From Candidatus Saccharimonadota bacterium (GTDB lineage Bacteria > Patescibacteriota > Saccharimonadia > Saccharimonadales > Saccharimonadaceae): 16,709 nt of DNA. The stretch spans positions 1 through 16,709 of the forward strand of contig DODJ01000035.1 in NCBI GenBank assembly GCA_003545655.1, in the 5' to 3' direction. The first letter of the stretch is position 1, and each line of letters begins with the position of its first letter. Below the pieces are notes generated by a model that saw only the letters and a program-made list of their open reading frames with translations, ran no database searches and was not told where the DNA came from. This document shows, piece after piece, positions 1 through 6,349 of the stretch. The position numbers and the translations under genes were made by a program.

Positions 1-402
1 AGTAACGAAGTGCTACCGTATATATTACAGTATCCGCGTATATCGTATGCCGGTTCACTTTCCGGGAAACGTAAGCACACCTTTTTAGCGGAAGCAAAGG
101 CGCTGCTTTTCCCTATAACCTGGGAGGAACCTTTTGGTATGTCGGTTATCGAAGCATTAGCCTGTGGCACTCCTGTTATTGCAATGAATAGAGGTGCGAT
201 GCCTGAAATTATCGAACATGGGGTAAATGGCTTTCTTGCTAATACTCAGGAGGAGTTCGAAGAATATATGCTCAGGATTGGCGAGATTGACCCTAATGAC
301 TGTCGTAACTCTGTGGCAGAGCGGTTTTCTAACGAAGCAATGGCGCGCGGGTATGTCGAGCGCTATATAGAAGTACTTGCCCGTGAGCAAGCGAAACGCT
401 AG
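1..402 (+). CDS. Glycosyltransferase, GT4 (group 1) family, C-terminal part
   Basis: Only the last 133 codons are inside the window; the frame is open from base 1, so the true start lies upstream. The visible part is the nucleotide-sugar-binding half of a GT-B fold enzyme. The stretch FPITWEEPFGMSVIEALACG carries the GT4 E-x7-E pattern (EPFGMSVIE), which contacts the sugar nucleotide, followed by GTPVIA and a conserved IIEHGVNGFL segment. Such enzymes transfer sugars to lipids, polysaccharides or proteins at the cytoplasmic face of the membrane; donor and acceptor cannot be read from this fragment. The gene is convergent with the K+ channel gene, and the two stop codons share the bases CTAG at 399-402. 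Confidence 0.9.
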   Translation, partial: SNEVLPYILQYPRISYAGSLSGKRKHTFLAEAKALLFPITWEEPFGMSVIEALACGTPVIAMNRGAMPEIIEHGVNGFLANTQEEFEEYMLRIGEIDPNDCRNSVAERFSNEAMARGYVERYIEVLAREQAKR

Positions 403-1163
403 CTCTTTTGTCTCTCCACGGCCTCTCGTAGCTCCTTTAGCTCGGCATGTAGCTGTTTAAGTGAGGCGTCCTTATTTACCGCTACGCCTTCACTTTTTGC
501 GCCATCGGCCGAGGGAAGAAACTTATTCGCCAAGAAGCCGGTAACGACCCCGAAAAGGCCTACTCCTACAAGCATTACCACCGCACCCAACATACGCCCC
601 CCGTTCGTAACCGGGTAGGTGTCGCCATATCCCACGGTAGTAATAGTCACGTATACCCACCACAATGCATCGGAAGCGGTACGAATGTTTGCGCTGGGGT
701 CGCCTCCTTCGATGGCAAGAATGCCAATACTCCCAAACTCAAGAAGCAGGATGATGATTAAGAAGACAGTATAAATCGCGACGGAGGCGCGGTTGTTATT
801 AAACGATGCCTTAATATTTTTCCACCCAGCCCGGCGGATGATACCATAGGCCTTAACCATACGGAATATCTTAAGGGTATTAAGCTGCGGGAATGGCAGG
901 CTTGCGAGTAGGTCCGCCCAGCCAAATTCTTTAAAGAAATAAACCTTACGGTTTGGCGCGGTAATAAACAGCCGTAAAAAGTCGACAAGAAAGAGCCCGC
1001 TAAGGATAAAGTCGATAAACCCAACGGCAATGGTAAGGGTATCGTTGTGGATGAAAAGATAGAGTAATAAGTTAACAAAGGAAAGAAGTGTAATGCCTAG
1101 CATGAAAAAATCGAACGGCATAACAGGTTGGCTGTGAAGTTGGACGGTACGGCGAGTGCTCAT
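399..1163 (-). CDS. Voltage-gated-type potassium channel, six transmembrane segments
   Basis: The 254-aa protein has the layout of a Kv-type subunit. Hydrophobic segments at about residues 17-38, 44-68, 78-91 and 96-111 fit S1-S4, then S5 at 127-150, a pore loop, and S6 at 190-214. The selectivity filter is TTVGYGD (175-181), the K+ channel signature. S4 (LNTLKIFRMVKAYGIIRR) has basic residues at three-residue spacing (K98, R101, K104), so a voltage sensor is plausible though weakly charged. S3 has the usual acidic residue in GWADLLASLP. A short charged helix (about 232-252) may be a coiled-coil tetramerisation tail. It probably forms a tetramer in the cytoplasmic membrane and passes K+. No Shine-Dalgarno precedes ATG; a TATACT box lies 8 nt upstream. 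Confidence 0.9.
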   Translation of the reverse strand: MSTRRTVQLHSQPVMPFDFFMLGITLLSFVNLLLYLFIHNDTLTIAVGFIDFILSGLFLVDFLRLFITAPNRKVYFFKEFGWADLLASLPFPQLNTLKIFRMVKAYGIIRRAGWKNIKASFNNNRASVAIYTVFLIIILLLEFGSIGILAIEGGDPSANIRTASDALWWVYVTITTVGYGDTYPVTNGGRMLGAVVMLVGVGLFGVVTGFLANKFLPSADGAKSEGVAVNKDASLKQLHAELKELREAVERQKS

Positions 1164-1171
1164 TGCAGCTT

Positions 1172-1177
1172 AGTATA
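1172..1177 (-). promoter_or_regulatory. -10 box of the K+ channel gene, leaderless type
   Basis: The minus strand reads TATACT, preceded by TG one base before (extended -10, TGGTATACT). Only 8 nt separate it from the ATG at 1163, so transcription would start at or next to the start codon. No clear -35 is seen. Confidence 0.5.
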
Positions 1178-1198
1178 CCACCTTTTAGTAGGGTGGTA
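1176..1198. repeat. Inverted repeat between divergent promoters (candidate operator)
   Basis: TACCACC at 1176-1182 and GGTGGTA at 1192-1198 form a perfect 7-bp dyad around a 9-base centre. It touches the -10 box of the channel gene and ends 4 bp before the -35 of the helicase gene. It has no T-run, so it is more like a binding site than a terminator. Confidence 0.4.
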
Positions 1199-1201
1199 GT
1201 A

Positions 1202-1230
1202 TGGACAAGTAATTCCTCTTGTGCTATAAT
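1202..1230 (+). promoter_or_regulatory. Sigma70-type promoter of the DEAD-box helicase gene
   Basis: TGGACA (1202-1207), a 17-base spacer, and a perfect TATAAT (1225-1230) with an extended TGC just before it. The predicted start is near 1237, giving a leader of roughly 95 nt. Confidence 0.8.
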
Positions 1231-1284
1231 AGAAGTATTGCATCCGAATGGATACCTCTTCTGTAACTACTACAACGAAGGTTC

Positions 1285-1304
1285 TCGCTGTTCGTCTGCA
1301 GCGA
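1285..1304 (+). other. Hairpin in the 5' leader of the helicase mRNA
   Basis: TCGCTG (1285-1290) pairs with CAGCGA (1299-1304) around an 8-nt loop; a smaller ATCC/GGAT hairpin lies at 1242-1253. The leader is long for this genome. DEAD-box helicase genes often have leader-based temperature or autoregulatory control, but nothing here proves it. Confidence 0.35.
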
Positions 1305-1331
1305 ATTAATTAGCCGAATAGAAAGGCACTC

Positions 1332-2555
1332 ATGAATCAAAACTCACAAAAACGCCCGTATCGTGGCGGTCATACCGCGCGCCCTACCACTTCTCGTCGC
1401 CCCCGTCATAAAGGTGGTGGTCGATCAAAATCTCAGGGGCGGGCGTATATTCACCCTAGCAAGTTTATTAACCGCGCAACTATTGGCGAAGCTGAAACTC
1501 CTTACGAACCAACGCATCGGTTTGCAGATTTCCCCTTCAGCCCGAAACTCCATAGCAATATTGCGTATAAGAAATACGAAGTACCGAGCGCTATTCAAGA
1601 CCAAGCTATTCCGCCTATTTTGGACGGCAAAGACGTTATTGGCCTTGCAAATACCGGCACGGGAAAGACCGCTGCCTTCCTTCTTCCTATTATTGAAGCG
1701 CTTTCGGCAAACAAGGATCCTTTGTCGGTGCTTATTTTGGCACCAACGCGTGAGTTAGCACAGCAAATCGACGAGCAGTTCCGTGCTTTCTCTTACGGTA
1801 TGAAGCTTTACTCGACACTTATTGTGGGCGGTATGAATATGGGACGCCAAATTTCTCAACTTAACCGCCGTCCTCAAGTAGTTATTGGTACGCCAGGTCG
1901 CACAATGGATCTTATTAAACGAGGTGTGCTTTCGCTTGATGCCGTAAAGGTGCTCGTACTTGATGAAGCTGATCGTATGTTAGATATGGGCTTCATTAAC
2001 GATATTCGCACCATTGCGAGCAGTACTCCCGCAGAGCGTCAAACACTGTTCTTCAGTGCAACGATTACCCCGCAAATTCAAGAGCTGACACGAGAGTTCT
2101 TACACTCCCCTGTCACGGTTTCGGTACGCACCGCTGACACGAGTGAACGCGTTGACCAGGATGTGGTCGAGGCGAGCTCGAAAGAAGAAAAGATGGAGAA
2201 ACTCCTTACGATGCTTGGACAAGATGACTTCGAGAAGGTACTTCTTTTTGGTGAAACGAAGTATGGTGTGCAACGTTTGTCTGATTCTCTGGAGAAAAGT
2301 GGTTTTGCTTCGGTGGCAATTCACGGAAACAAATCACAATCACAGCGACAGCGTGCCTTGAAGGCTTTTAAAGATAACAACGCTCGAATTCTTGTTGCGA
2401 CCGATGTGGCCGCTCGCGGGCTTGATATCCCTAATGTGAGCCACGTTATTAATTACGACCAACCAGCTACCTACGAAGACTACGTGCACCGGATTGGGCG
2501 TACGGGACGCGGAAATGCCACAGGTAAGGCCCTTACATTTATCGAGCGTCGGTAA
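1332..2555 (+). CDS. DEAD-box ATP-dependent RNA helicase (RhlE/CsdA-like)
   Basis: The 407-aa protein carries the full superfamily 2 core: Q motif around Q89 (VPSAIQDQAIP), Walker A ANTGTGKT (106-113), PTRELAQQ, TPGR, DEAD (211-214), SAT (242-244), VATDVAARGLDI (motif V) and HRIGRTGR (386-393). It unwinds short RNA duplexes using ATP, probably in ribosome assembly or mRNA turnover. The first ~50 residues are a flexible Arg/Gly/Ser/His-rich tail that likely binds RNA; the protein ends soon after motif VI, so it lacks the long C-terminal extension of DeaD. Start ATG at 1332 follows GAAAGG by 5 nt. It has its own strong promoter. The RRM protein gene about 1.1 kb downstream is a likely functional partner. 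Confidence 0.95.
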   Translation: MNQNSQKRPYRGGHTARPTTSRRPRHKGGGRSKSQGRAYIHPSKFINRATIGEAETPYEPTHRFADFPFSPKLHSNIAYKKYEVPSAIQDQAIPPILDGKDVIGLANTGTGKTAAFLLPIIEALSANKDPLSVLILAPTRELAQQIDEQFRAFSYGMKLYSTLIVGGMNMGRQISQLNRRPQVVIGTPGRTMDLIKRGVLSLDAVKVLVLDEADRMLDMGFINDIRTIASSTPAERQTLFFSATITPQIQELTREFLHSPVTVSVRTADTSERVDQDVVEASSKEEKMEKLLTMLGQDDFEKVLLFGETKYGVQRLSDSLEKSGFASVAIHGNKSQSQRQRALKAFKDNNARILVATDVAARGLDIPNVSHVINYDQPATYEDYVHRIGRTGRGNATGKALTFIERR

Positions 2556-2558
2556 GCT

Positions 2559-2631
2559 GAAATAAAAATACCCCGCCCGTAGGCGAAGCTGCGACAGCTG
2601 TGTTACAACTGGAGCTTCGCCCACGGCGAGG
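2559..2631 (-). terminator. Terminator of the 113-aa gene, overlapping its last codons
   Basis: GGCGAAGCT (2582-2590) and AGCTTCGCC (2613-2621) form a perfect 9-bp stem, extended outward by CGT/ACG and partly matching C/G-rich arms (2572-2580 with 2623-2631). On the minus strand the hairpin is followed by TATTTTTATTT, so it terminates the minus-strand gene. Its 5' arm encodes the end of that protein and the stop codon sits in the loop. Transcripts of the convergent helicase also form the hairpin but lack a U-run. Confidence 0.7.
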
Positions 2632-2944
2632 TGTGTGGAAGTTCCCAGAACTCGATTCTGGGCATGGCATGTCTGTCTGTGCGCTCTACAAGCGCTTGGT
2701 GAGGCTGGTTTTCACCAATTTCAAGGCATTCAGCGATGGCTTCGCCGAGCCATGTGGGGGTGATTGCTTCCGTTTCGGGAAGTGTGAAGCTCACAATCAC
2801 CAGATGCCTGCCTCTGTGAGACCACACCGCTCCCCTGTCCAGCTTGAACTTCTTCTCAAGCCTTCTGTTGAGGCGATGCATCTTCCAGTAGCTCATGGGG
2901 AGTGAGTCTTCCCACATGAGTGTGACATTCACGGAACATTCCAA
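2603..2944 (-). CDS. Hypothetical protein, 113 aa, TTG start
   Basis: Not a family I recognise. The reading frame starts at TTG (2942-2944), 9 nt after GGAGGG on the minus strand; no in-frame ATG has a comparable site. A good promoter (2992-3020) and a terminator at the 3' end support a real gene. The product is soluble, mixed in charge, with a basic stretch at about 18-34 (MHRLNRRLEKKFKLDRG), a hydrophobic strand LVIVSF, an acidic helix WLGEAIAECLEIGE, and many Trp and His residues. No signal peptide or membrane segment is seen. It lies with the next small minus-strand gene as an island between the helicase and the RRM gene. A 101-aa frame on the other strand has no start signals and is treated as a shadow. 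Confidence 0.6.
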   Translation of the reverse strand: MECSVNVTLMWEDSLPMSYWKMHRLNRRLEKKFKLDRGAVWSHRGRHLVIVSFTLPETEAITPTWLGEAIAECLEIGENQPHQALVERTDRHAMPRIEFWELPHTSPWAKLQL

Positions 2945-2991
2945 CGTGCATCACCCTCCTCTCTTCTCGGGTACGGGGTGACTGTACAATC

Positions 2992-3020
2992 ATTATATAA
3001 TAATTTTTAAATATTTACAA
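2992..3020 (-). promoter_or_regulatory. Promoter of the 113-aa gene
   Basis: On the minus strand TTGTAA (3015-3020), a 17-base AT-only spacer, and TATAAT (2992-2997). The start would be near 2985, giving a leader of about 40 nt that ends in AGAGGAGGG before the TTG start. Confidence 0.7.
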
Positions 3021-3040
3021 CATATTTTTATATTTTTTGC

Positions 3041-3079
3041 AAAAAAGCGAAAACCCCGCGAACCCAGAGGTCCACGGGG
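3041..3079 (-). terminator. Terminator of the 112-aa gene
   Basis: CCCCG (3054-3058) pairs with CGGGG (3075-3079), extended by one more pair past a mismatch, and on the minus strand is followed by TTTTCGCTTTTTT. A competing pairing joins the same C-rich arm (3052-3059) with GCGGGGTT at 3097-3104, next to the stop codon. Confidence 0.75.
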
Positions 3080-3102
3080 TGGTCGCTCGATGGGTGGCGG
3101 GG

Positions 3103-3441
3103 TTATATGTACCTTTTATCTCTCAGGTCATAGCGAATCGCTGAGAAGCTCGCCAGTGCCGGTAGGTACAGCACGTGCCAGGGTGACGATTTTGGATCTG
3201 AGAGTGCTCTCGCCAATCTATCGCATACTGCCACGTTCCTGAGCAGGAGCGTGCCAGCCGATACACCCTCCTGCGCGTTGAGTGTTGAGAGGTTGATGAG
3301 CACCTTACCGGTCGCCGCATCGTTATCGGTAACGATGAGTTGATTCAGGTGGTACGCAGCGAGCTGTTCCCACTGCGGGTACCGGGGGTCTCTGCCGCCG
3401 CTAATAAAGGCGCTAGCCTCTTGCCTGACACGTTGGTTCAT
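3103..3441 (-). CDS. Hypothetical protein, 112 aa
   Basis: Not a family I recognise. ATG at 3441 follows GAAAGG by 7 nt, with a TATAAT box further upstream (3467-3472) and a strong terminator after the stop, so it looks like a complete single-gene unit. The product appears soluble and mixed alpha/beta: an N-terminal charged segment, then YHLNQLIVTDNDAATGKVLI, a Leu/Val-rich middle and a basic C-terminal tail ending in RDKRYI. No signal peptide, membrane helix or known catalytic motif is visible. It is co-directional with the 113-aa gene but separated from it by a terminator and a new promoter, so they are not one operon. Confidence 0.6.
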   Translation of the reverse strand: MNQRVRQEASAFISGGRDPRYPQWEQLAAYHLNQLIVTDNDAATGKVLINLSTLNAQEGVSAGTLLLRNVAVCDRLARALSDPKSSPWHVLYLPALASFSAIRYDLRDKRYI

Positions 3442-3466
3442 GGACTAACCTTTCGGTTTCGGACGA

Positions 3467-3472
3467 ATTATA
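3467..3472 (-). promoter_or_regulatory. -10 box of the 112-aa gene
   Basis: The minus strand reads TATAAT 25 nt before the ATG. The -35 position (about 3490-3495) holds only an AT-rich sequence with poor match. Confidence 0.5.
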
Positions 3473-3689
3473 AAGGGTCTAATTTTTATTATATCATATT
3501 TATGCATAAATGTACACTTTTTTGCCGTATACACTAGTATTTTAATTGAATATATGCTTTACTAAGCACTGTTCAGAGTCGTAACACGTGCATGGAAGTT
3601 TAAGAAGGAATCACCACTCTTTTGCAAGCATACTGTACAAGGGTCGCACTGAAAAATAGCAGTAAAAAGTAAAGAGAGATTCCATTTCA
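3473..3689 (+). other. AT-rich intergenic leader upstream of the RRM gene
   Basis: No coding frame is convincing here. The first part (about 3478-3560) is AT-rich; the rest likely forms a long leader of the RRM mRNA. I could not place a promoter with confidence: TTGCCG (3522-3527) and TTGCAA (3622-3627) lack a good -10 at the right distance. Only a weak Shine-Dalgarno (AAAGAGAG, 11 nt before ATG) is seen. A long leader would fit cold-inducible control, but this is a guess. Confidence 0.35.
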
Positions 3690-4022
3690 ATGGCACAAAA
3701 TCTTTTCATTGGTAGCCTTGCCTACGCAACTACCGACGACAGCCTAAAGGCATTCTTCGAAACACTTGGCGAAGTAACTAGCGCTCGCGTTGTTACTGAT
3801 CGCGAAACCGGCCGCTCACGCGGGTTTGGTTTTGTTGAGTACGCCGATGAAGCCAACAACCAAAAAGCTGTCGATGAACTAAACGGTAAAGAGCTTGACG
3901 GCCGTGCAATCAACGTATCGTTGGCACGCCCTAAAGAAGACCGCCCACGCCGCGAAGGCGGCGACCGTAGTTACGGTGGTGACCGCCCTCAAGGTGGTGC
4001 TTTCCGTCAACGTAGCTGGTAA
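3690..4022 (+). CDS. RNA-binding protein with one RRM domain and a Gly/Arg-rich tail
   Basis: A 110-aa protein with a single RNA recognition motif over residues 1-80: RNP2 LFIGSL (5-10) and RNP1 RGFGFVEY (44-51), with the aromatic residues that stack on RNA bases in place. The tail (81-110) is rich in Gly, Arg and Asp with repeated GGDR, as in bacterial and cyanobacterial Rbp proteins. It should bind single-stranded RNA and act as an RNA chaperone, with a likely role at low temperature by analogy with Rbp proteins. ATG at 3690 has only a weak Shine-Dalgarno. A perfect hairpin terminator follows. Together with the helicase upstream it could form an RNA-remodelling pair. Confidence 0.93.
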   Translation: MAQNLFIGSLAYATTDDSLKAFFETLGEVTSARVVTDRETGRSRGFGFVEYADEANNQKAVDELNGKELDGRAINVSLARPKEDRPRREGGDRSYGGDRPQGGAFRQRSW

Positions 4023-4039
4023 ACATACCGCTACGTCTT

Positions 4040-4070
4040 AAACTACCCCAGTATTTGCTGGGGTAGTTTT
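4040..4070 (+). terminator. Bidirectional terminator between RRM gene and cardiolipin synthase gene
   Basis: AAACTACCCCAG (4040-4051) and CTGGGGTAGTTT (4058-4069) form a perfect 12-bp stem with a 6-base loop, followed by T and an AT-rich stretch. The A/T flanks make it usable from both sides; the minus-strand cardiolipin synthase gene ends 4 bases beyond it. Confidence 0.9.
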
Positions 4071-4073
4071 ATA

Positions 4074-5531
4074 TTATTGAAGCGCCGAGGTAAGCCGGGC
4101 AATACTGTCAAGAAATGACTGCCACAAGCTACGTTTTTTCCATGTTTCTAAATGCACTTTGTGGGCGTTCTCGCGCAACTCATAATGATGCTTCGCAAGC
4201 GTACGGGCGGCAGTACGGTTGTATACGACTACGACACACTCGAGGTTAAGTTCGAACGAGCGAATATCAAGGTTACTTGAACCAATAATGCCGATTTCTT
4301 CATCGATGGCCATGAATTTTTCGTGTACAAGTTGAGGTTTTTTGTAGAGGTATATCTCTACACCAGCACGTAGCAGTTCGGTGTAATAGGAACGTTGCGC
4401 ATGTCCTACCATCCACTGGTCGATGGCAGTCGAATTAAGCACTGAGACCTTAACCCCTCTTTGAGCTGCTGAAATAAGGGCGCTCAAGAGCGACTCATCA
4501 GGGACAAGATAGGGGTTGGTAATAACTACCGATCGCTGCGCCCCTTGGATGGCTGCCACGAACATTTTTAAGTTATTTTGGTAGGGGTAGCCTGGACCAC
4601 TAGGAATAAGCTGCACAAGTGCCCTCCCCTTTGTATGGGTTGGTGGTGTGGTGGTGAAGTCTTTTAATAACTCACCCGTTTCGCAGTACCAATCGCTTGC
4701 AAACACTGCCGCCGCCTCATTGACGCTTGGCCCTTGCATATGCACGGCGAGTTCAATGTACGATATGTCGTCTTTACGATGATAGGTTTTATCAATGACG
4801 TTAAGCGAACCAATATAGGCATCCGAGCTATCTACGACGAGGATCTTGCGGTGATTGCGTAAATCTGGCCGGTTGTATCGGCGAGGGATAAGACTAAAAG
4901 GAAGGATTTTTCGCCACTCTACACCTATCGAGGTAAGTCTTTTTTGCATCTCCTTATATCGTGGATACTTCCCGGAGCCGTACGCGTCGAATAGTAGTTT
5001 AACGTCCACTCCCCTCTCGACGGCGTCCTCAAGCGCTTTAAAAAAGGGCTCGGTGGTACTATCAAGGGCGAGGATATAGAATTCTACATACACGTAATAC
5101 CGAGCCGCGAGAATTTTTTCGGTCATCTCTTCGATAAGTTCGTCGTACCCGCTGAGGATAGCGACGGTATTGTGTTGGGTGGGCGCAAGCATTGTGAGCG
5201 ACTCGCCTAGCTTCATGTAGGACAGGTAGGTGGTGCGCTTTGGTGCGGTAAGCCCTGCTTTTTTCAGTGTCGTGCTGTACCTCTTTAATAGTAGATTGAT
5301 TTGTTGTTGTGCCTTGCGTCGTCGAACAGAAAGCTTCGTGCCACCAATAATAAAGAAGAAGATAGTTCCGTAGACAGGGATGATATAGATAAACAATAAC
5401 CACGCCATTGCTGCGGTTGGTTTGCGATTTTTGGGGATGTAAATAAGTAGTGCAAGCCGGATGATGAGGTCGATAGCGTAGATCGCAACGATAATTGCGA
5501 GGCCAAGACCATGTGGCGAAGTGTATTCCAT
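4074..5531 (-). CDS. cls: Cardiolipin synthase, phospholipase D family
   Basis: The 485-aa protein has two N-terminal membrane helices (about 9-33 and 40-63) ending in the conserved PVYGTIFFFIIGGTKL of the PLDc_N domain, then two HKD catalytic motifs: H227-x-K229-x4-D234 (HRKILVVD) and H403-x-K405-x4-D410 (HEKFMAID), each followed by the usual GSLN/GSSN. Such enzymes join two phosphatidylglycerol molecules, or PG and another phospholipid, at the inner membrane. The frame is open further upstream to 5618, but the ATG at 5531 is preferred: it begins the first membrane segment as in the family, and the longer form would overlap the methyltransferase gene. The upstream gene ends 19 bp before. TACACT lies 9 nt before ATG and there is no Shine-Dalgarno. 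Confidence 0.92.
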   Translation of the reverse strand: MEYTSPHGLGLAIIVAIYAIDLIIRLALLIYIPKNRKPTAAMAWLLFIYIIPVYGTIFFFIIGGTKLSVRRRKAQQQINLLLKRYSTTLKKAGLTAPKRTTYLSYMKLGESLTMLAPTQHNTVAILSGYDELIEEMTEKILAARYYVYVEFYILALDSTTEPFFKALEDAVERGVDVKLLFDAYGSGKYPRYKEMQKRLTSIGVEWRKILPFSLIPRRYNRPDLRNHRKILVVDSSDAYIGSLNVIDKTYHRKDDISYIELAVHMQGPSVNEAAAVFASDWYCETGELLKDFTTTPPTHTKGRALVQLIPSGPGYPYQNNLKMFVAAIQGAQRSVVITNPYLVPDESLLSALISAAQRGVKVSVLNSTAIDQWMVGHAQRSYYTELLRAGVEIYLYKKPQLVHEKFMAIDEEIGIIGSSNLDIRSFELNLECVVVVYNRTAARTLAKHHYELRENAHKVHLETWKKRSLWQSFLDSIARLTSALQ

Positions 5532-5540
5532 AGTGTTTAA

Positions 5541-5546
5541 AGTGTA
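5541..5546 (-). promoter_or_regulatory. Possible -10 box of cls, leaderless type
   Basis: Minus strand reads TGCTACACT (extended -10) 9 nt before the ATG at 5531, immediately after the end of the methyltransferase gene. No clear -35. The gene could also be read through from upstream. Confidence 0.35.
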
Positions 5547-5550
5547 GCAA

Positions 5551-6285
5551 TTAGTAGCGCTTTTGGCTATGGAAAAGCAGAAGCCACTGGTCAAGCGTAA
5601 GTCTTGAGGGCGATGCACCTGGCTTTATGCCAATGATATGAAGTGGCATGACGGCGAGCTTCTTTGGGTCTGAAAAGCAGTCTTCCGTGAACTTTTTGTA
5701 TGCTGCAAAACGGGAGGGCTCTATGAGCGGAGTTCTCCGCTTTTTGAGTTCAATGCATACAGTATCAACGGCGGGGTGCGGCCAGTAGTCGGTTTTACGG
5801 AGATTCTTAAGGACTGTTACGGTATACTGCGTTCCAACAAGCATACCTAACTGATTGGTAAATTGGCCGGGTGTGTTTGATTGCAGTTTGTAGCCGAATT
5901 GTTTCTGGACGATGAGACAGGCTACCTCAGGTTTGTTAGTGAGCTCAGCCAAACGCGCTACGAGTGGCGAGCTAATAGAGAATGGGATATTTGCAAAAAT
6001 AGCATACGGCTCTTTTTGAAATTCTAAGGTAAGAATATCTTTACGCAGAATAGCGACGTTCGTGTAGGGTGCCATATTGCGCTTGAGTATCTCAAGCGTG
6101 TCTGGTTCAACCTCTACGGCAATAACCTTACGCGCATGTTTTGCGAGTACCGAGCTTATTACACCGCTTCCCGCCCCAAGATCGTAGACGGTGCTCCTCT
6201 TTTTAATTGATGAACGCCGAAGAAGTCCTTGCGCGGTAGCAGGGCTTCGCAGGAAGTGCTGGGAGTGGGTGTGAAGACGCTTCAT
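5551..6285 (-). CDS. rRNA adenine N6-methyltransferase, Erm/KsgA family (Erm-like)
   Basis: A 244-aa SAM-dependent methyltransferase of the RrmA/KsgA/Erm family. Motif I DLGAGSG (35-41) binds SAM, VEVEPD (58-62 region) supplies the acidic residue for the ribose, and motif IV is NIPF (99-102), where the aromatic residue stacks on the target adenine. The N-terminal SQHFL (8-12), with Ser before Gln, and NIPF rather than NLPY resemble Erm (23S A2058) more than KsgA (16S A1518/A1519), but assignment is not certain. If Erm, it would give intrinsic macrolide-lincosamide-streptogramin B resistance. No Shine-Dalgarno; AATAAT lies 7 nt before ATG. No attenuator-like leader peptide is seen, unlike inducible erm genes. 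Confidence 0.85.
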   Translation of the reverse strand: MKRLHTHSQHFLRSPATAQGLLRRSSIKKRSTVYDLGAGSGVISSVLAKHARKVIAVEVEPDTLEILKRNMAPYTNVAILRKDILTLEFQKEPYAIFANIPFSISSPLVARLAELTNKPEVACLIVQKQFGYKLQSNTPGQFTNQLGMLVGTQYTVTVLKNLRKTDYWPHPAVDTVCIELKKRRTPLIEPSRFAAYKKFTEDCFSDPKKLAVMPLHIIGIKPGASPSRLTLDQWLLLFHSQKRY

Positions 6286-6292
6286 TCGTTCT

Positions 6293-6298
6293 ATTATT
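6293..6298 (-). promoter_or_regulatory. Possible -10 box of the methyltransferase gene, leaderless type
   Basis: Minus strand reads AATAAT, 5 of 6 matching TATAAT, 7 nt before the ATG at 6285. No clear -35. It is back to back with the strong plus-strand promoter at 6313. Confidence 0.4.
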
Positions 6299-6312
6299 AC
6301 ACATTAAAAGGC

Positions 6313-6343
6313 TTGACACTCCAACTAATGCCCGCGCTATACT
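6313..6343 (+). promoter_or_regulatory. Promoter of the structured RNA region
   Basis: A perfect TTGACA (6313-6318) and TATACT (6338-6343), 19 bases apart, slightly longer than the ideal 17. The start would be near 6350, more than 330 bases before the next start codon. Confidence 0.65.
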
Positions 6344-6349
6344 TATATA

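Noticed and set aside
2600..2905. 101-aa frame on the plus strand
   Set aside because: It has no Shine-Dalgarno or promoter and is antisense to the 113-aa gene, which has promoter, ribosome binding site and terminator.
5532..5618. Longer cardiolipin synthase start giving 29 extra residues
   Set aside because: The extra part overlaps the upstream methyltransferase gene, is not hydrophobic like a family N-terminus, and the ATG at 5531 begins the normal first membrane segment.
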